Below are positions 32,507 to 41,772 of a DNA stretch of 64,000 nucleotides, piece by piece. Position 1 is the stretch's first letter. Every line of letters begins with the position of its first letter. The stretch comes from Myxococcota bacterium (GTDB taxonomy: Bacteria > Myxococcota > UBA727 > JABDBI01). The DNA is taken from assembly GCA_040387835.1 (NCBI GenBank), contig JAZKCZ010000001.1:186001-250000 (forward strand), in the 5' to 3' direction. A program made the position numbers and the translations under genes. The notes beneath the pieces were generated by a model. The model did not search any database, was not told the origin of the DNA, and saw only the letters and a program-made list of their open reading frames with translations.

Positions 32507-32905
32507 ATGCCAATCAAAAAAGATGTTCCAACGCCTGACGAACCTAAAGCAAATCCCAAAAATACTAGGCATCTTCGCGCGCCTATCGAAATTCGCATTG
32601 AGTTGACCCAAGGCCTTCAATCTTTCACAGCCACGTCCCGCAATTTGGCTTTGGGCGGTGTCAGTTTTGAATCATTGCAAGAGTTTCATGTGGGCGATAA
32701 AATTAACGTTCTTTTATATATTCCGATTAAGAAAGAACTTGAGTTGCTCAAAGCTTCCTCTGAAGTCGTTTGGACTGAAGACCAACAAGGTTCCTGGATG
32801 ATGGGTGCTGCATTTAGAAAATTTGCACCTGGTGATCAAAAGCGTTTGCGTGAATGGTTGCTTGATTGTGTCCGTGCCCAAAAAGAAGGGCGTTCTATTT
32901 TATAA
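32507..32905 (+). CDS. PilZ-domain protein
   Basis: The 132-residue protein is a single PilZ domain. The arginine-rich opening NTRHLRAPIEIRIE supplies the first c-di-GMP motif (RxxxR), and SRNLALGGVSFES matches the second (N/DxSxxG, with A in place of S). Such domains bind cyclic-di-GMP and act as adaptors for motility, development or secretion; myxobacteria have many stand-alone copies. It is followed after 11 bases by the HD hydrolase gene on the same strand, so the two are likely co-transcribed. Confidence 0.88.
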   Translation: MPIKKDVPTPDEPKANPKNTRHLRAPIEIRIELTQGLQSFTATSRNLALGGVSFESLQEFHVGDKINVLLYIPIKKELELLKASSEVVWTEDQQGSWMMGAAFRKFAPGDQKRLREWLLDCVRAQKEGRSIL

Positions 32906-32916
32906 GAGTTTCAAAT

Positions 32917-34116
32917 ATGCCTATTCAAATTCGCGACCCTATTCATGGCTCAATCGATTTAAGTGTTAATGAATTAAAGTTGATTGACCACCGAGCTTTT
33001 CAGCGTCTTCGGGATATCAAACAGCTGGGATTTGCGGATTTGGCATTTCCAGGGGCGACTCATAGCCGCTATATCCATAGTCTCGGTGCCATGGCGATGG
33101 CAACTCGGGTGTTTGATGCGCTTTTTAAACCGGGTGATTTGGACGAAAACGCGCGCAAGCGGATGCGCCAGGCCATTCGACTGGCCGCAATGTTGCATGA
33201 TTTAGGACACGCACCCCTCTCGCACTCCAGCGAGATTCGCATGCCGTCCAAGAAAAGCTTGGGCCTAGAAGGAGAGGGGCGCGCCTCTCACGAGGACTAT
33301 ACCTACGCGCTGCTTACAGACTCGAGTTTTTCGAAAGAAATCGAGCGTTTGTTTGCGGATGTGGGTGTATCACCTGCCGATATTACGACCCTTGATTTTA
33401 AAATAGGGCCACTCAGCTATCAGCCGTTGATGAAGCAAATTATTAGCTCCGAGTGCGATGCGGATCGCATGGACTACTTGCAACGCGACAGTTTTTATTG
33501 TGGCGTTAATTACGGCAAATTCGATGCCGATTGGCTGGTCAGCACCCTGGTACCAATCGAAATTGAAGGCGCTGTGCATTTAGGGATTCGCTCCAAAGGC
33601 ATGTTTAGTTTCGAAGATTTTTTGCTGTCGCGCTATCACATGTTTGCGAGCGTGTATTTGCACCACACGCCAGTGATTTATGAAAAGATGCTGCAGCGCT
33701 ATTTCGAAGAAAGCGAAGATGCGTTTTCATTGCCGAGTGATTTAGAGGCTTATATCCAGCTGGATGATGTTGATTTGCAGCACCATTTGCGAATTAGCCA
33801 AAATCCTTGGGCGAAACGTATCGTGGCGCATAAACCCTATGCCTTACTGGCGGATGAGATGACTGAGAGCGAGCACCGAGGGCTTTGCCAGCGTTTGGAG
33901 ACTGAAGGCATCGATTATATACAGACGCAATCTAAGAGCGCCATCTCCAAATATTTTGACTCCTCTGCCCATCCGCTTTATGTTCTGACTAAGCGCGGAG
34001 AGGTGATGGCACTTGAGGCCTATACCGAGCTTTTTAGCCGCTACCAAAGACCAGCACAATTTAACCGGATTTATGTTGCCCCAAACGACAAAAGCAGAGC
34101 CAGCCAACTTAGTTAA
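32917..34116 (+). CDS. HD-domain phosphohydrolase (dNTPase-like)
   Basis: The 399-residue protein resembles the YdhJ/SAMHD1-like HD hydrolase group. IQIRDPIHGSIDLS is the family's hallmark opening. The metal ligands sit in THSRYIHSLGAM, then RLAAMLHDLGHAPLSHSSE, with a later Asp in SSECDADRMDYLQRD. Relatives act as dNTP triphosphohydrolases or unidentified phosphohydrolases. The ATG at 32917 is chosen by homology over an upstream in-frame extension inside the PilZ gene. The sigma-32-like gene begins inside its 3' end. Confidence 0.9.
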   Translation: MPIQIRDPIHGSIDLSVNELKLIDHRAFQRLRDIKQLGFADLAFPGATHSRYIHSLGAMAMATRVFDALFKPGDLDENARKRMRQAIRLAAMLHDLGHAPLSHSSEIRMPSKKSLGLEGEGRASHEDYTYALLTDSSFSKEIERLFADVGVSPADITTLDFKIGPLSYQPLMKQIISSECDADRMDYLQRDSFYCGVNYGKFDADWLVSTLVPIEIEGAVHLGIRSKGMFSFEDFLLSRYHMFASVYLHHTPVIYEKMLQRYFEESEDAFSLPSDLEAYIQLDDVDLQHHLRISQNPWAKRIVAHKPYALLADEMTESEHRGLCQRLETEGIDYIQTQSKSAISKYFDSSAHPLYVLTKRGEVMALEAYTELFSRYQRPAQFNRIYVAPNDKSRASQLS

Positions 34117-35044
34117 GCGTGCCAGTATCCAGCTTGCGGATGCTGGTGGCGAATGGGTTTCGAGTGGAAAAGGAGAGGACAATCTCTATGCGAGCTTTGT
34201 CCGAAAGGCGACTGAAATTCCCAGACTTTCAGAAGAAGAAGAGCGTGTCTTAGGCCTGAAAGTGAGGGACCATGGCGATCAATCGGCAGCCAAAAAGCTG
34301 GTTTATCACAACATGCGTCTCGCCATTAAAATGGCGCATCAGTATCGTCGCTCTTGGACCTTGATGATGGACTTGGTGCAAGAAGCCCTAACGGGCATGG
34401 GTATCGCCTCCAAACGCTGGGACCCGGATGAAAACACCCGTTTTGGGACTTATGCCGCTTATTGGATAAAAGCTCAGCTGTCCAAGTTTCTGATGACTAA
34501 TTCTCGTTTGATTCACACAGGTAACAGCCGGGCCGGTCGTAAGGTATATTTTGCGCTACCGCAAATTCGGCGGGCGCTTTTAGCTAAAGGGCAAAATCCA
34601 ACGCCTGAGTTAATTGCCAAAGAGTTAGGTGAAGACCCTGAAGAAGTAGCGTTGATTTTATCGCGTTTAGACAGCAAGGAATCGAGCCTTTCTGCGCCGA
34701 TTAACTCAGATCTTGATAATACCTTAGGGGATACTTTGGCGTCCGATTGGGATAGTCCGGAAACCACCAGCGCTCGGACGCAGATTCAAAACACCATTGA
34801 AAAAATGATTAATAGTTTTGAAAAAAACCTTGATTCAGAACGCGATAAGGTTATATGGAAAGAACACTTAGTTGCTGGAGAGCCAGTGAATTTGGTAGAG
34901 TTAGGCAGGCGTTATGGGGTTTCCAAGCAGCGTATGGGTCAGTTGGCTGACAGGTTAAAGAAATCTTTTCGCAGACATGTGATTGACACCTTAGGCCCTC
35001 ATACGCAACTATCTTGGCTATTTAGTGAAGATGAGGGTGGGTAG
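34073..35044 (+). CDS. sigma-32-like RNA polymerase sigma factor
   Basis: The 323-residue sigma factor has region 1.2/2 (EIPRLSEEEERVLGLKVRD, then KLVYHNMRLAIKMAHQYRR), the core-binding and -10 recognition helix (RFGTYAAYWIKAQLSKFLM) and region 4 (LVELGRRYGVSKQRMGQLAD). It is closest to the RpoH group, which in myxobacteria includes developmental SigB/SigC-type factors. Region 2.4 is followed by NSRLIHTGNSRAGRKVYF, typical of RpoH. The ATG at 34073 (MLPQTTKAEP) overlaps the preceding HD gene by 44 bases; an upstream in-frame start is less likely. Heat-shock versus developmental role cannot be decided here. Confidence 0.9.
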   Translation: MLPQTTKAEPANLVKRASIQLADAGGEWVSSGKGEDNLYASFVRKATEIPRLSEEEERVLGLKVRDHGDQSAAKKLVYHNMRLAIKMAHQYRRSWTLMMDLVQEALTGMGIASKRWDPDENTRFGTYAAYWIKAQLSKFLMTNSRLIHTGNSRAGRKVYFALPQIRRALLAKGQNPTPELIAKELGEDPEEVALILSRLDSKESSLSAPINSDLDNTLGDTLASDWDSPETTSARTQIQNTIEKMINSFEKNLDSERDKVIWKEHLVAGEPVNLVELGRRYGVSKQRMGQLADRLKKSFRRHVIDTLGPHTQLSWLFSEDEGG

Positions 35045-35051
35045 GAAGCAC

Positions 35052-35705
35052 ATGAAGAACTTAAAAGCTTTTGTGATAACAGTTTCAGCGATTGTCATTG
35101 TAACGGCAGTTGTTGGATTTTTTATTGTATTTCAGGTAGCACCTCAGTCAGCCTTCGCGCGGCTAGTGGTTGATATCGGTACGCTGATAGCTTTGATAAG
35201 TGCCTGCATTACTGTGCCTAAAGTTGCCGATTTAAAAACTGATGAAATTGCAGATGGTTTGAGAGATTTGGCCAGGGGCCGGTATGATCGGCGCATGGTT
35301 CATAAAGATTTTGATCAATTAAGTGATATCGCCCAAGCTTTCAACGAGTTGGCTGGCACCTTGGCGGACAATACGGATCCAAGCTTAAGCCGAAATAAAG
35401 CCGCTCGTTTTCCTAAGCTTGAGCCTGTGGTACAAAGGGCTGCGCTTTATGAAGAACACAGTTACCACCCAGAGTTGGGGCAGGTGCAGGCAGTTCCCGC
35501 TAAGAACACCCTGACAGATCTGTACGAGCAGTTTAAGGAAGCTCACCATTTGCAGGGCCAACAAACCGTGGATTTTGATACCTTCGAAACCACGCTATCT
35601 AAAGCCAAAGAAGCCTTGGTGAAGGAACATGGGGTTAAATCAGTTCGCTTTGAAGTGGTGCTAGAAAGCGGAGAGGTCGCCTTAAGACCTAGACTGGTGC
35701 GCTAA
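35052..35705 (+). CDS. MXAN_5187-like membrane protein
   Basis: The 217-residue protein has an N-terminal membrane region of two helices (AFVITVSAIVIVTAVVGFFI and VVDIGTLIALISACITV). A HAMP-like linker (RDLARGRYDRRMVHKDFDQL) and a C-terminal domain follow, the latter with LTDLYEQFKEAHHLQGQ and VKSVRFEVVLESGEVALRPR. The C-terminal domain matches the MXAN_5187 C-terminal family of Myxococcota, of unknown function. The ATG at 35052 follows the sigma factor gene by seven bases; rpoZ is 22 bases downstream. This is one of the best taxonomic hints in the window. Confidence 0.82.
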   Translation: MKNLKAFVITVSAIVIVTAVVGFFIVFQVAPQSAFARLVVDIGTLIALISACITVPKVADLKTDEIADGLRDLARGRYDRRMVHKDFDQLSDIAQAFNELAGTLADNTDPSLSRNKAARFPKLEPVVQRAALYEEHSYHPELGQVQAVPAKNTLTDLYEQFKEAHHLQGQQTVDFDTFETTLSKAKEALVKEHGVKSVRFEVVLESGEVALRPRLVR

Positions 35706-35727
35706 CACATGCTAGGTATCTAAACCT

Positions 35728-35991
35728 ATGGCACGCGTCACCGTACAAGATTGTTTAGAAGTTGTTGAAAATCGATTCGCTTTGGTTTTATTGGCTGCTG
35801 CAAGAAGCCGCCAGTTGATGAAAGGCAGCCGCTCCTTGGTGGAAGGCTTTAAAAACAACGAGCAAGTGATTGCTTTGCGTGAAATCGCTGCCGGTAAAGT
35901 TAAATTCAATCGCTCGATCCGTGAAGTGCTCGAGTCCTCCATTACCGAATTAGATCACGAGTACGAAGCTTCTCGCAGTGTCCAAGCCTAA
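35728..35991 (+). CDS. rpoZ: RNA polymerase omega subunit
   Basis: The 87-residue omega subunit assists assembly of the beta' subunit and can help bind ppGpp. VTVQDCLEVVENRFALVLLA, AARSRQLMKGSR and the central VIALREIAAGKV match the family. Length is normal. It overlaps the SspB-like gene by 14 bases. spoT, gmk and rodZ, frequent neighbours elsewhere, are not here; instead the sigma-32-like factor lies two genes upstream. Confidence 0.95.
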   Translation: MARVTVQDCLEVVENRFALVLLAAARSRQLMKGSRSLVEGFKNNEQVIALREIAAGKVKFNRSIREVLESSITELDHEYEASRSVQA

Positions 35992-36319
35992 AGCGATGGG
36001 TGAAGTTGTTCATCTGAACTTCACAAAGCCCCCCTCCAATATCCAAAAACTGAATGCTTTTAAAAAACATTTAGACAAAGGGGTGGTGCTCATTTTATTA
36101 GACAGTAGCAGGCCCGGTGTCGTTGTCCCTCCGCAATACGCAGGGGACGAAGTCTTAGGCCTTAATTTCTCCTATAGTTACGAGTTGCCAGATTTTGGCT
36201 TTGATGAGGCCGGCGTCAGTGCTACCTTATCGTTTGATGAGGGTTACTTTTTTTGCCAGATCCCTTGGGGATCGGTCTATCGCATTGGCGATCAATTTTG
36301 GTCGGAAGATTTTCCATGA
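35978..36319 (+). CDS. SspB-like ClpXP specificity factor
   Basis: The 113-residue protein resembles stringent starvation protein B. SspB tethers ssrA-tagged peptides and other substrates to ClpXP. The conserved strands GVVVPPQYAGDEVLGLNFSY and YFFCQIPWGSVYRIGD match the SspB core, although the C-terminal ClpX-docking tail of E. coli SspB is not obvious. The GTG at 35978 overlaps rpoZ; ATG at 35996 is an alternative start. Its TGA overlaps the next ATG (ATGA). Short SspB forms like this are known outside gammaproteobacteria. Confidence 0.78.
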   Translation: MSKPKAMGEVVHLNFTKPPSNIQKLNAFKKHLDKGVVLILLDSSRPGVVVPPQYAGDEVLGLNFSYSYELPDFGFDEAGVSATLSFDEGYFFCQIPWGSVYRIGDQFWSEDFP

Positions 36320-37068
36320 GCTATATTTCTTACCAGCATGTTGATCGAGCCTTCGGCAGCCAAGTGGTTTGCAAAGATCTCACCTTAGATATCGAAAAGG
36401 GTGAAAGCTTTTGTATTATTGGGCCATCGGGAACCGGTAAGACCGTCACCATTAAAATGCTCATCGGCTTAATTCTGCCCGATGCCGGCGAGATTATTTT
36501 TGATGGTATCTCACTGTCTTCTTTGAAGCGCGATGAAGATTATTTGCCCATTCGAAAGCGCATTGCCATGGTGTTTCAGGGCGCTGCGTTGTTCGATTCC
36601 ATGACCGTTTTTGACAATGTCGCGTATGGCCTGCGGAAACTAAAACTTCCACCAAACGAACTTAAAGACAAGGTTGAAGAAAAGTTAGTCTGGGTAGGGC
36701 TGCAAAACTCGATAGATAAAATGCCGTCTGAACTTTCAGGCGGTATGAAAAAACGCATTGGTCTAGCGAGAGCCATTGCGACGGATCCGGAAGTAGTTTT
36801 ATACGATGAGCCCACTGCTGGACTCGATCCGATCAACACCGTTCGAATTGTTGATTTGATTGTTTCGTTGCAAGATAAGCTGAAATCAACGGCCATTATG
36901 GTAACGCACGATATTCCGTCAGTGCAACGCATGAGTACTCGAGTGGCTTTTTTATACCAAGGGCAGGTTCGCGCCCTAGGTACCATTCAGGAAATGATGA
37001 ATCATCAAGACCCTTTTGTCCGTGGTTTTTTAAACAGCGATCCGAGTTTAACTGATATATTATCTTAA
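36316..37068 (+). CDS. mlaF: MlaF-type ABC transporter ATP-binding protein
   Basis: This 250-residue ATPase belongs to the Mla/Ttg2A lipid-transport group that energises phospholipid movement between membranes. The Walker A is GPSGTGKTVT, the Q-loop VFQGAALFDSM, the signature LSGGMKKRIG, the Walker B VVLYDEPTAGLDP and the switch His VTHDIPS. LSGGMKKR and ALFDSMTVFDNV are typical of MlaF. It is followed by an MCE-domain protein, but the usual MlaE permease gene is absent from this cluster. It overlaps the SspB-like gene by four bases. Confidence 0.92.
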   Translation: MSYISYQHVDRAFGSQVVCKDLTLDIEKGESFCIIGPSGTGKTVTIKMLIGLILPDAGEIIFDGISLSSLKRDEDYLPIRKRIAMVFQGAALFDSMTVFDNVAYGLRKLKLPPNELKDKVEEKLVWVGLQNSIDKMPSELSGGMKKRIGLARAIATDPEVVLYDEPTAGLDPINTVRIVDLIVSLQDKLKSTAIMVTHDIPSVQRMSTRVAFLYQGQVRALGTIQEMMNHQDPFVRGFLNSDPSLTDILS

Positions 37069-37082
37069 AGAGAGTTTAAAAT

Positions 37083-38036
37083 ATGGCATTCGGTAAACGA
37101 CGAAATTTGGATATCTTTTTAGGGGCATTCATTTGCTTCGGTTTGGTGCTACTCGCACTGGTAGTTTTTCTGATCGGCAAAGAAAATCACTTGTTCGACA
37201 GGTCTGCTAGAGTTGAAACCTATTTCCAAAATGTGGTGGGTCTGTCCGTTGGCGCCGACGTGATGTTAGCCGGGGTCTTGGTCGGGTATGTCGAGAAAAT
37301 TGGCTTTCCTAGCTTTGACGACAAAAATCCCTCCACCGCGGGTAAAATTCAGGTTTTGCTCAGCATACCCGAGGATAAGCTTAACTGGGTGAGAGAAGAC
37401 TCCATTGCCCGGATCGACGGCAAAGGCTTGCTGGGTGATAAGATTATTAACATTAGCTTGGGAACGCCCAAGGCTCACGCCATCAAAAATGGTGGCCGTT
37501 TGATTTCTATGGAATCCATCGACATGAGCGATGCTTTAGCAAAAGCTCAAAGCGTCTTAACCAACGTGACTGGCGCGGTTGAAGCAGCCAAAGAATTCAT
37601 CGAAGGATTTACCTCCAAAGGTGGCAATACCGCCTTGGCTGAAGCTGCCCAGTCAATTCGAAATATTGCTCAATCTATCGAGACCGGGCCTGGGCTTATC
37701 CATCGACTGATTTATAGTAGAAAATCGGGCGACAGCTTTGAAGCCACTTTGGCAGGTCTAGACAATCTCATGCGTGATGCAGCCAAGGGACCAAGTCTGC
37801 TGCACTCGGTCGTCTATGATCCAAAGGGTGCAGAAATTGTTGACAATCTGAATACCATAGTGACCAACACCATGGAAGGCCAAGGTACGCTTGGCAGATT
37901 GCTAATCGATCCATCTATTTACGATGACATGAAGCTAATCTTAGGCAACGTCGAAAGAAATAGAATTTTGAAAGGCTTGATTCGTTTTTCTCTGTCTCAA
38001 AAAGAAAAGATGCGCGCTATGGAATCTAAAGAATGA
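37083..38036 (+). CDS. MCE-domain lipid transport protein (MlaD-like)
   Basis: The 317-residue protein has one N-terminal membrane helix (FICFGLVLLALVVFLIG), then an MCE domain with VETYFQNVVGLSVGADVMLA, GVLVGYVEKIGF and IDGKGLLGDKIINISLG. A long helical C-terminus follows. MlaD-type proteins form a hexameric ring in the periplasm that feeds lipid to an ABC transporter. Here the C-terminal part (residues about 150-317) is longer than in E. coli MlaD and carries repeated RSIETGPGLIHRLIYS/KGPSLLHSVVYDPKG segments, as in myxobacterial relatives. It overlaps the protease gene by four bases. Confidence 0.9.
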   Translation: MAFGKRRNLDIFLGAFICFGLVLLALVVFLIGKENHLFDRSARVETYFQNVVGLSVGADVMLAGVLVGYVEKIGFPSFDDKNPSTAGKIQVLLSIPEDKLNWVREDSIARIDGKGLLGDKIINISLGTPKAHAIKNGGRLISMESIDMSDALAKAQSVLTNVTGAVEAAKEFIEGFTSKGGNTALAEAAQSIRNIAQSIETGPGLIHRLIYSRKSGDSFEATLAGLDNLMRDAAKGPSLLHSVVYDPKGAEIVDNLNTIVTNTMEGQGTLGRLLIDPSIYDDMKLILGNVERNRILKGLIRFSLSQKEKMRAMESKE

Positions 38037-40636
38037 TTAATTTAAAGATATTCGCCCTCGTTCTTGGCTTATTTTCCTTAAGCTATACTGCGAAAGACGA
38101 GAGCCTGTCCGAGCTGCGCATTTTCAACCGCGCTATTTTATTGGTCAAAGAACAGTATGTCGATCCAGCTCGTTTAAAACCCGAGAAGATGTTGATGGGC
38201 GCTTTGGATGCGCTTGAAAAACAAATCCCTGAACTGGTGGTCGATGAAGTCGTTGACGGTCAGGTTAAAATCCAGATAGGCCCCAATTCCAAGATTTTCT
38301 CAGTAAAAGGCATGAATTCCCTGTGGGACCTAAGTTTTAAGCTTAGAGATATTCTACGCTTTATCGAGCCAAAGCTCCCAGCGAGCATCAAAAGAGATGA
38401 CATCGAATACGCTGCCGTTAATGGTACTTTGAGTCAACTAGACCCGCATTCCATTTTATTGGAGCCTAAGTTCTCAAAAGAAATGAAACTCAGCACCAAA
38501 GGCGAGTTTGGCGGTTTGGGCATCGTGATTGGCCTTCGAGACGGTGTGTTAACGGTTATTGCACCGCTGGATGATACCCCTGCAGCCAAATCTGGCATCA
38601 AAGCTTTGGATCAAATTATTAAAATCGATGAATCCTCCACCATCAATTTGGCCTTAGATGAAGCTGTTGAAAAGTTAAGAGGCAAGCCAGGTACCAGCGT
38701 TTCTTTGACCATCTCACGCAAAGGCGAAGCCGGCCCACGCAATATTTTGGTAATCAGAGATATTATTAAAGTCGATTCGATTACCTCGCATTTAATCGAC
38801 AAAAAAGTAGGTTACGTCAAAATCAAATCTTTCCATGGCAATACCAGCCGGGATCTTAAAGCGGCCATTGAGAGCTTCAAAGACATTAAAGGTCTGATCT
38901 TAGACTTCCGAAACAACCCCGGCGGCTTGCTCAATGAATCGGTATCTGTATCCGATCTGTTCTTGGATGGTGGTGTGGTCGTGGTGACTCAAGGTGCTTT
39001 GGGAACTCAAAGAGACGAAGAAAAAGCCGAGCCAGGCCTGGAAAAATCCAAACTTCCCATTGTAGTTTTAGTGAACTCGGGCTCAGCATCTGCTTCTGAA
39101 ATCGTAGCCGGCGCGTTGAAAAACCGTGGCCGCGCGGTCGTGGTGGGCGAGCAGACATTCGGCAAAGGCTCAGTCCAAATGCTCTATGATTTTCCTGACA
39201 AATCTGCGCTCAAGCTGACCATTGCCCAATACTTAACCCCTGGTGATGAAAGTATTCAGTCCGTTGGCATTACCCCTGACATCCTACTTTCGCCGGCTCT
39301 CATCGAAGATAAAAACAACCTGCTGTTGTTCCCTCAGACCCGAATGAGAGAAGGGGATCTAGATCTTCATTTGGATGATAAGCGTACCATGGCTCATAAG
39401 CCCGTCTTTGAGCTGACCTATGTGTCTGAGAATCTAGCCAAAGAAGAGCTGGAAAAACGTGCCGTTTCGTCCGTCTTCTACGAAGATTTTGAAATTAGGT
39501 TTGCTAAACGGCTGTTGCTGGCTGCGCACGGTTCCACCCGAAAAGCGCTATTAGCAGATGCTCAAAGTTTGATGCCCGTTGTCGAGCAGGAAGAAAACAA
39601 AAAGCTCACAGCTGCTTTGGAGAAGTTAGGCATTGATTGGTCAAGGCCTGCTCAATTTCCAGCGACACCTAAAATTTCGGTGCGTTTGGTCAATGCCCAA
39701 GTAGCTAAAGCAGGCCAAAAGCTAAAAATCTCCGTTGAAGCTAAAAACACCGGTACCGAGCCTGTTTACCGCCTCTACGGTATCTCAAAGTCAGCAACGC
39801 CGTTTTTTGCTGACCGAGAATTTGTTTTCGGCAAGTTGATGCCCGGGCAGAAGAAAATTTGGGATACCGAAATCGAAACCCCTAAAGACACCATGACCAG
39901 GCGCGATTTGATGCGTGTCGTATTCTTCGGCAATGGCCGGGAGCTTAGCCCGTTAGATATCCCGATTTCGCTTCAAGGCTCAGTTAAGCCTATATTAGCC
40001 TATGACTATCAAGTCATTCCTGCCAAAGCCGGTGAAAAAACACGCGTCAAAGTGAAAGTAAAAAACATTGGTGCAGGCAACTGCGAAGAGCCAATTGTTC
40101 TTTTAAAAGCCAAAGGCGATGCCGATATCTTTATTGATCAAGGCCGCCAAAAAATTAAAGCACTTAAGCCAGGCCAGAGCGCTGACGCTGAACTGGCGTT
40201 TACGCAGCGCACGCCAGAGGGCAAAGCCGAAATACAACTTCAGCTCTTTGACGGCATTTCCGGTGAATACTGGGTAGAAGATTTAAATATCAAATCCGCT
40301 CAGAAAATCGCTAAAACACCGCCTCAAATTCGCTGGCTAGAGCCTTCCAATATGCCTGTGGTGGTGAAAAATACCTACCGAGTGCAGGCTGAAATCACCG
40401 GCAAAAAAGATCTGAAAGATGTGTATCTGTTCGTGAATGATCAAAAGGTTGTTTACCAGTCTTTTAAAGCTATCAAGAAAGGAGCGCCGCAAATCCTAAT
40501 ACTGGATCAAGTGGTCAAACTTAAACCTGGTGTCAATCTGATCACACTGGTTGCGAGGGCTGGGGAGACCTACAGCCAACGTGACAGTTTGATCGTGTTC
40601 TCTGAAGTTGGAGATCCGTTGGCTAAAAATCCATGA
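38033..40636 (+). CDS. C-terminal processing protease (S41) with long C-terminal extension
   Basis: The 867-residue periplasmic protease has a signal peptide (MINLKIFALVLGLFSLSYTA), an N-terminal helical domain, a PDZ domain (GEFGGLGIVIGLRDGVL near 160) and the S41 catalytic core. The nucleophile is Ser353 in GSASASEIVAG and the general base Lys378 in GEQTFGKGSVQ. Ordinary Ctp/Prc proteins are 400-680 residues; the extra C-terminal region from about 540 holds at least two beta-sandwich CARDB-like modules (VRLVNAQVAKAGQKL and KPILAYDYQVIPAKAGEK). Such proteases trim lipoproteins and cell-wall enzymes. It is coupled to the MCE gene and to rarA by four-base overlaps. Confidence 0.93.
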   Translation: MINLKIFALVLGLFSLSYTAKDESLSELRIFNRAILLVKEQYVDPARLKPEKMLMGALDALEKQIPELVVDEVVDGQVKIQIGPNSKIFSVKGMNSLWDLSFKLRDILRFIEPKLPASIKRDDIEYAAVNGTLSQLDPHSILLEPKFSKEMKLSTKGEFGGLGIVIGLRDGVLTVIAPLDDTPAAKSGIKALDQIIKIDESSTINLALDEAVEKLRGKPGTSVSLTISRKGEAGPRNILVIRDIIKVDSITSHLIDKKVGYVKIKSFHGNTSRDLKAAIESFKDIKGLILDFRNNPGGLLNESVSVSDLFLDGGVVVVTQGALGTQRDEEKAEPGLEKSKLPIVVLVNSGSASASEIVAGALKNRGRAVVVGEQTFGKGSVQMLYDFPDKSALKLTIAQYLTPGDESIQSVGITPDILLSPALIEDKNNLLLFPQTRMREGDLDLHLDDKRTMAHKPVFELTYVSENLAKEELEKRAVSSVFYEDFEIRFAKRLLLAAHGSTRKALLADAQSLMPVVEQEENKKLTAALEKLGIDWSRPAQFPATPKISVRLVNAQVAKAGQKLKISVEAKNTGTEPVYRLYGISKSATPFFADREFVFGKLMPGQKKIWDTEIETPKDTMTRRDLMRVVFFGNGRELSPLDIPISLQGSVKPILAYDYQVIPAKAGEKTRVKVKVKNIGAGNCEEPIVLLKAKGDADIFIDQGRQKIKALKPGQSADAELAFTQRTPEGKAEIQLQLFDGISGEYWVEDLNIKSAQKIAKTPPQIRWLEPSNMPVVVKNTYRVQAEITGKKDLKDVYLFVNDQKVVYQSFKAIKKGAPQILILDQVVKLKPGVNLITLVARAGETYSQRDSLIVFSEVGDPLAKNP

Positions 40637-41772
40637 GTCCGCTAGCTGCTCAAATGCGCCCCAAAAGCTTGGGGGATATGGTTGGGCAGGAGCATTTGCT
40701 CGGAGAAGAGGGCTTATTAACTCGGCTGATTGCCAATGGTTCACTCCCCTCGTTAATTTTATGGGGACCGCCAGGCTCTGGAAAAACCACCTTGGCCGAA
40801 AACCTGGCGCGCGCCATCAGGCGCCAAATTATCCGGCTTTCTGCTGTGTCGGCAGGCGTGAAAGAAATTCGCGAAGCGGTTGAAATTGGTAAAAAAACAC
40901 CGATTATTCTTTTTGTAGATGAAATCCATCGCTTCAATAAAGCGCAACAGGATGTGCTGCTGCCTTATGTTGAAGAGGGTCTGCTAACACTTATCGGTGC
41001 TACGACCGAAAATCCTTCATTTTCCGTAAACAACGCGTTGCTTTCTAGATGCCGAGTGTTGGTTTTAAAGCCATTATCGCCCGAAAATTTAAGCCTCTTG
41101 CTTGACAAGGCATTGGCACTAAAAAATTACAGCATCGATGAAGACGCTCGCTCGGCTTTGCTTCAAAGCGCTACCGGCGATGCGCGGGTGCTTTTATCCA
41201 CCTGCGAAGTAGCATTCGGGCTAGTCGAAAAGGGCGAAACCAATCTAAGTTTTGAAGTTATTAAGCAAGCCGTTGGTAAGCGCGTCTTGGCCTACGACCG
41301 CAAGGCAGAAGAGCATTACAATACAATCAGCGCATTTATCAAAAGCATGAGAGCCAGCGATGCTGATGCGGCTTGTTATTATTTGGCGCGTATGTTGGAG
41401 GCAGGGGAAGACCCGCGCTTTGTCATTCGGCGAATGATGATTTTTGCCAGCGAGGATATTGGCAATGCGGATCCGCAGGCTTTAATTCTCATGGCTGCAA
41501 CCTTGCAAGCCTTCGAGCTGATGGGCCTGCCTGAGGGCGTACTGCCACTCACACATGCCGTTATCTATTTGTCTAAAGCGCCTAAATCCAGGTCTGTCAT
41601 CAATGCCTATTATGCTGCCAAGGAAGATGTCGTTAATCTCGGCGCCCTGCCAGTGCCTATGCACCTACGCAATGCTCCTACCAAGCTGATGAAAGAGCTT
41701 GGTTACGGGCAAAAAAGTGCTGGAAGTAGTAATCTTCCGGACAGGCTCAGGGGCAAAAAATATGTTTCATGA
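40633..41772 (+). CDS. rarA: replication-associated recombination protein A
   Basis: RarA (MgsA) is a clamp-loader-like AAA+ ATPase acting at stalled forks. The 379 residues open with the family sequence AAQMRPKSLGDMVGQEHLLG, then Walker A LWGPPGSGKTTLAEN, Walker B IILFVDEIHRFNKAQQD, sensor GATTENPSFSVNNALLSR and the C-terminal oligomerisation domain (YLARMLEAGEDPRFVIRRMM). It overlaps the protease gene upstream by four bases and dedA downstream by 11 bases. Length is slightly shorter than the usual 430-450 residues. Confidence 0.95.
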   Translation: MSPLAAQMRPKSLGDMVGQEHLLGEEGLLTRLIANGSLPSLILWGPPGSGKTTLAENLARAIRRQIIRLSAVSAGVKEIREAVEIGKKTPIILFVDEIHRFNKAQQDVLLPYVEEGLLTLIGATTENPSFSVNNALLSRCRVLVLKPLSPENLSLLLDKALALKNYSIDEDARSALLQSATGDARVLLSTCEVAFGLVEKGETNLSFEVIKQAVGKRVLAYDRKAEEHYNTISAFIKSMRASDADAACYYLARMLEAGEDPRFVIRRMMIFASEDIGNADPQALILMAATLQAFELMGLPEGVLPLTHAVIYLSKAPKSRSVINAYYAAKEDVVNLGALPVPMHLRNAPTKLMKELGYGQKSAGSSNLPDRLRGKKYVS

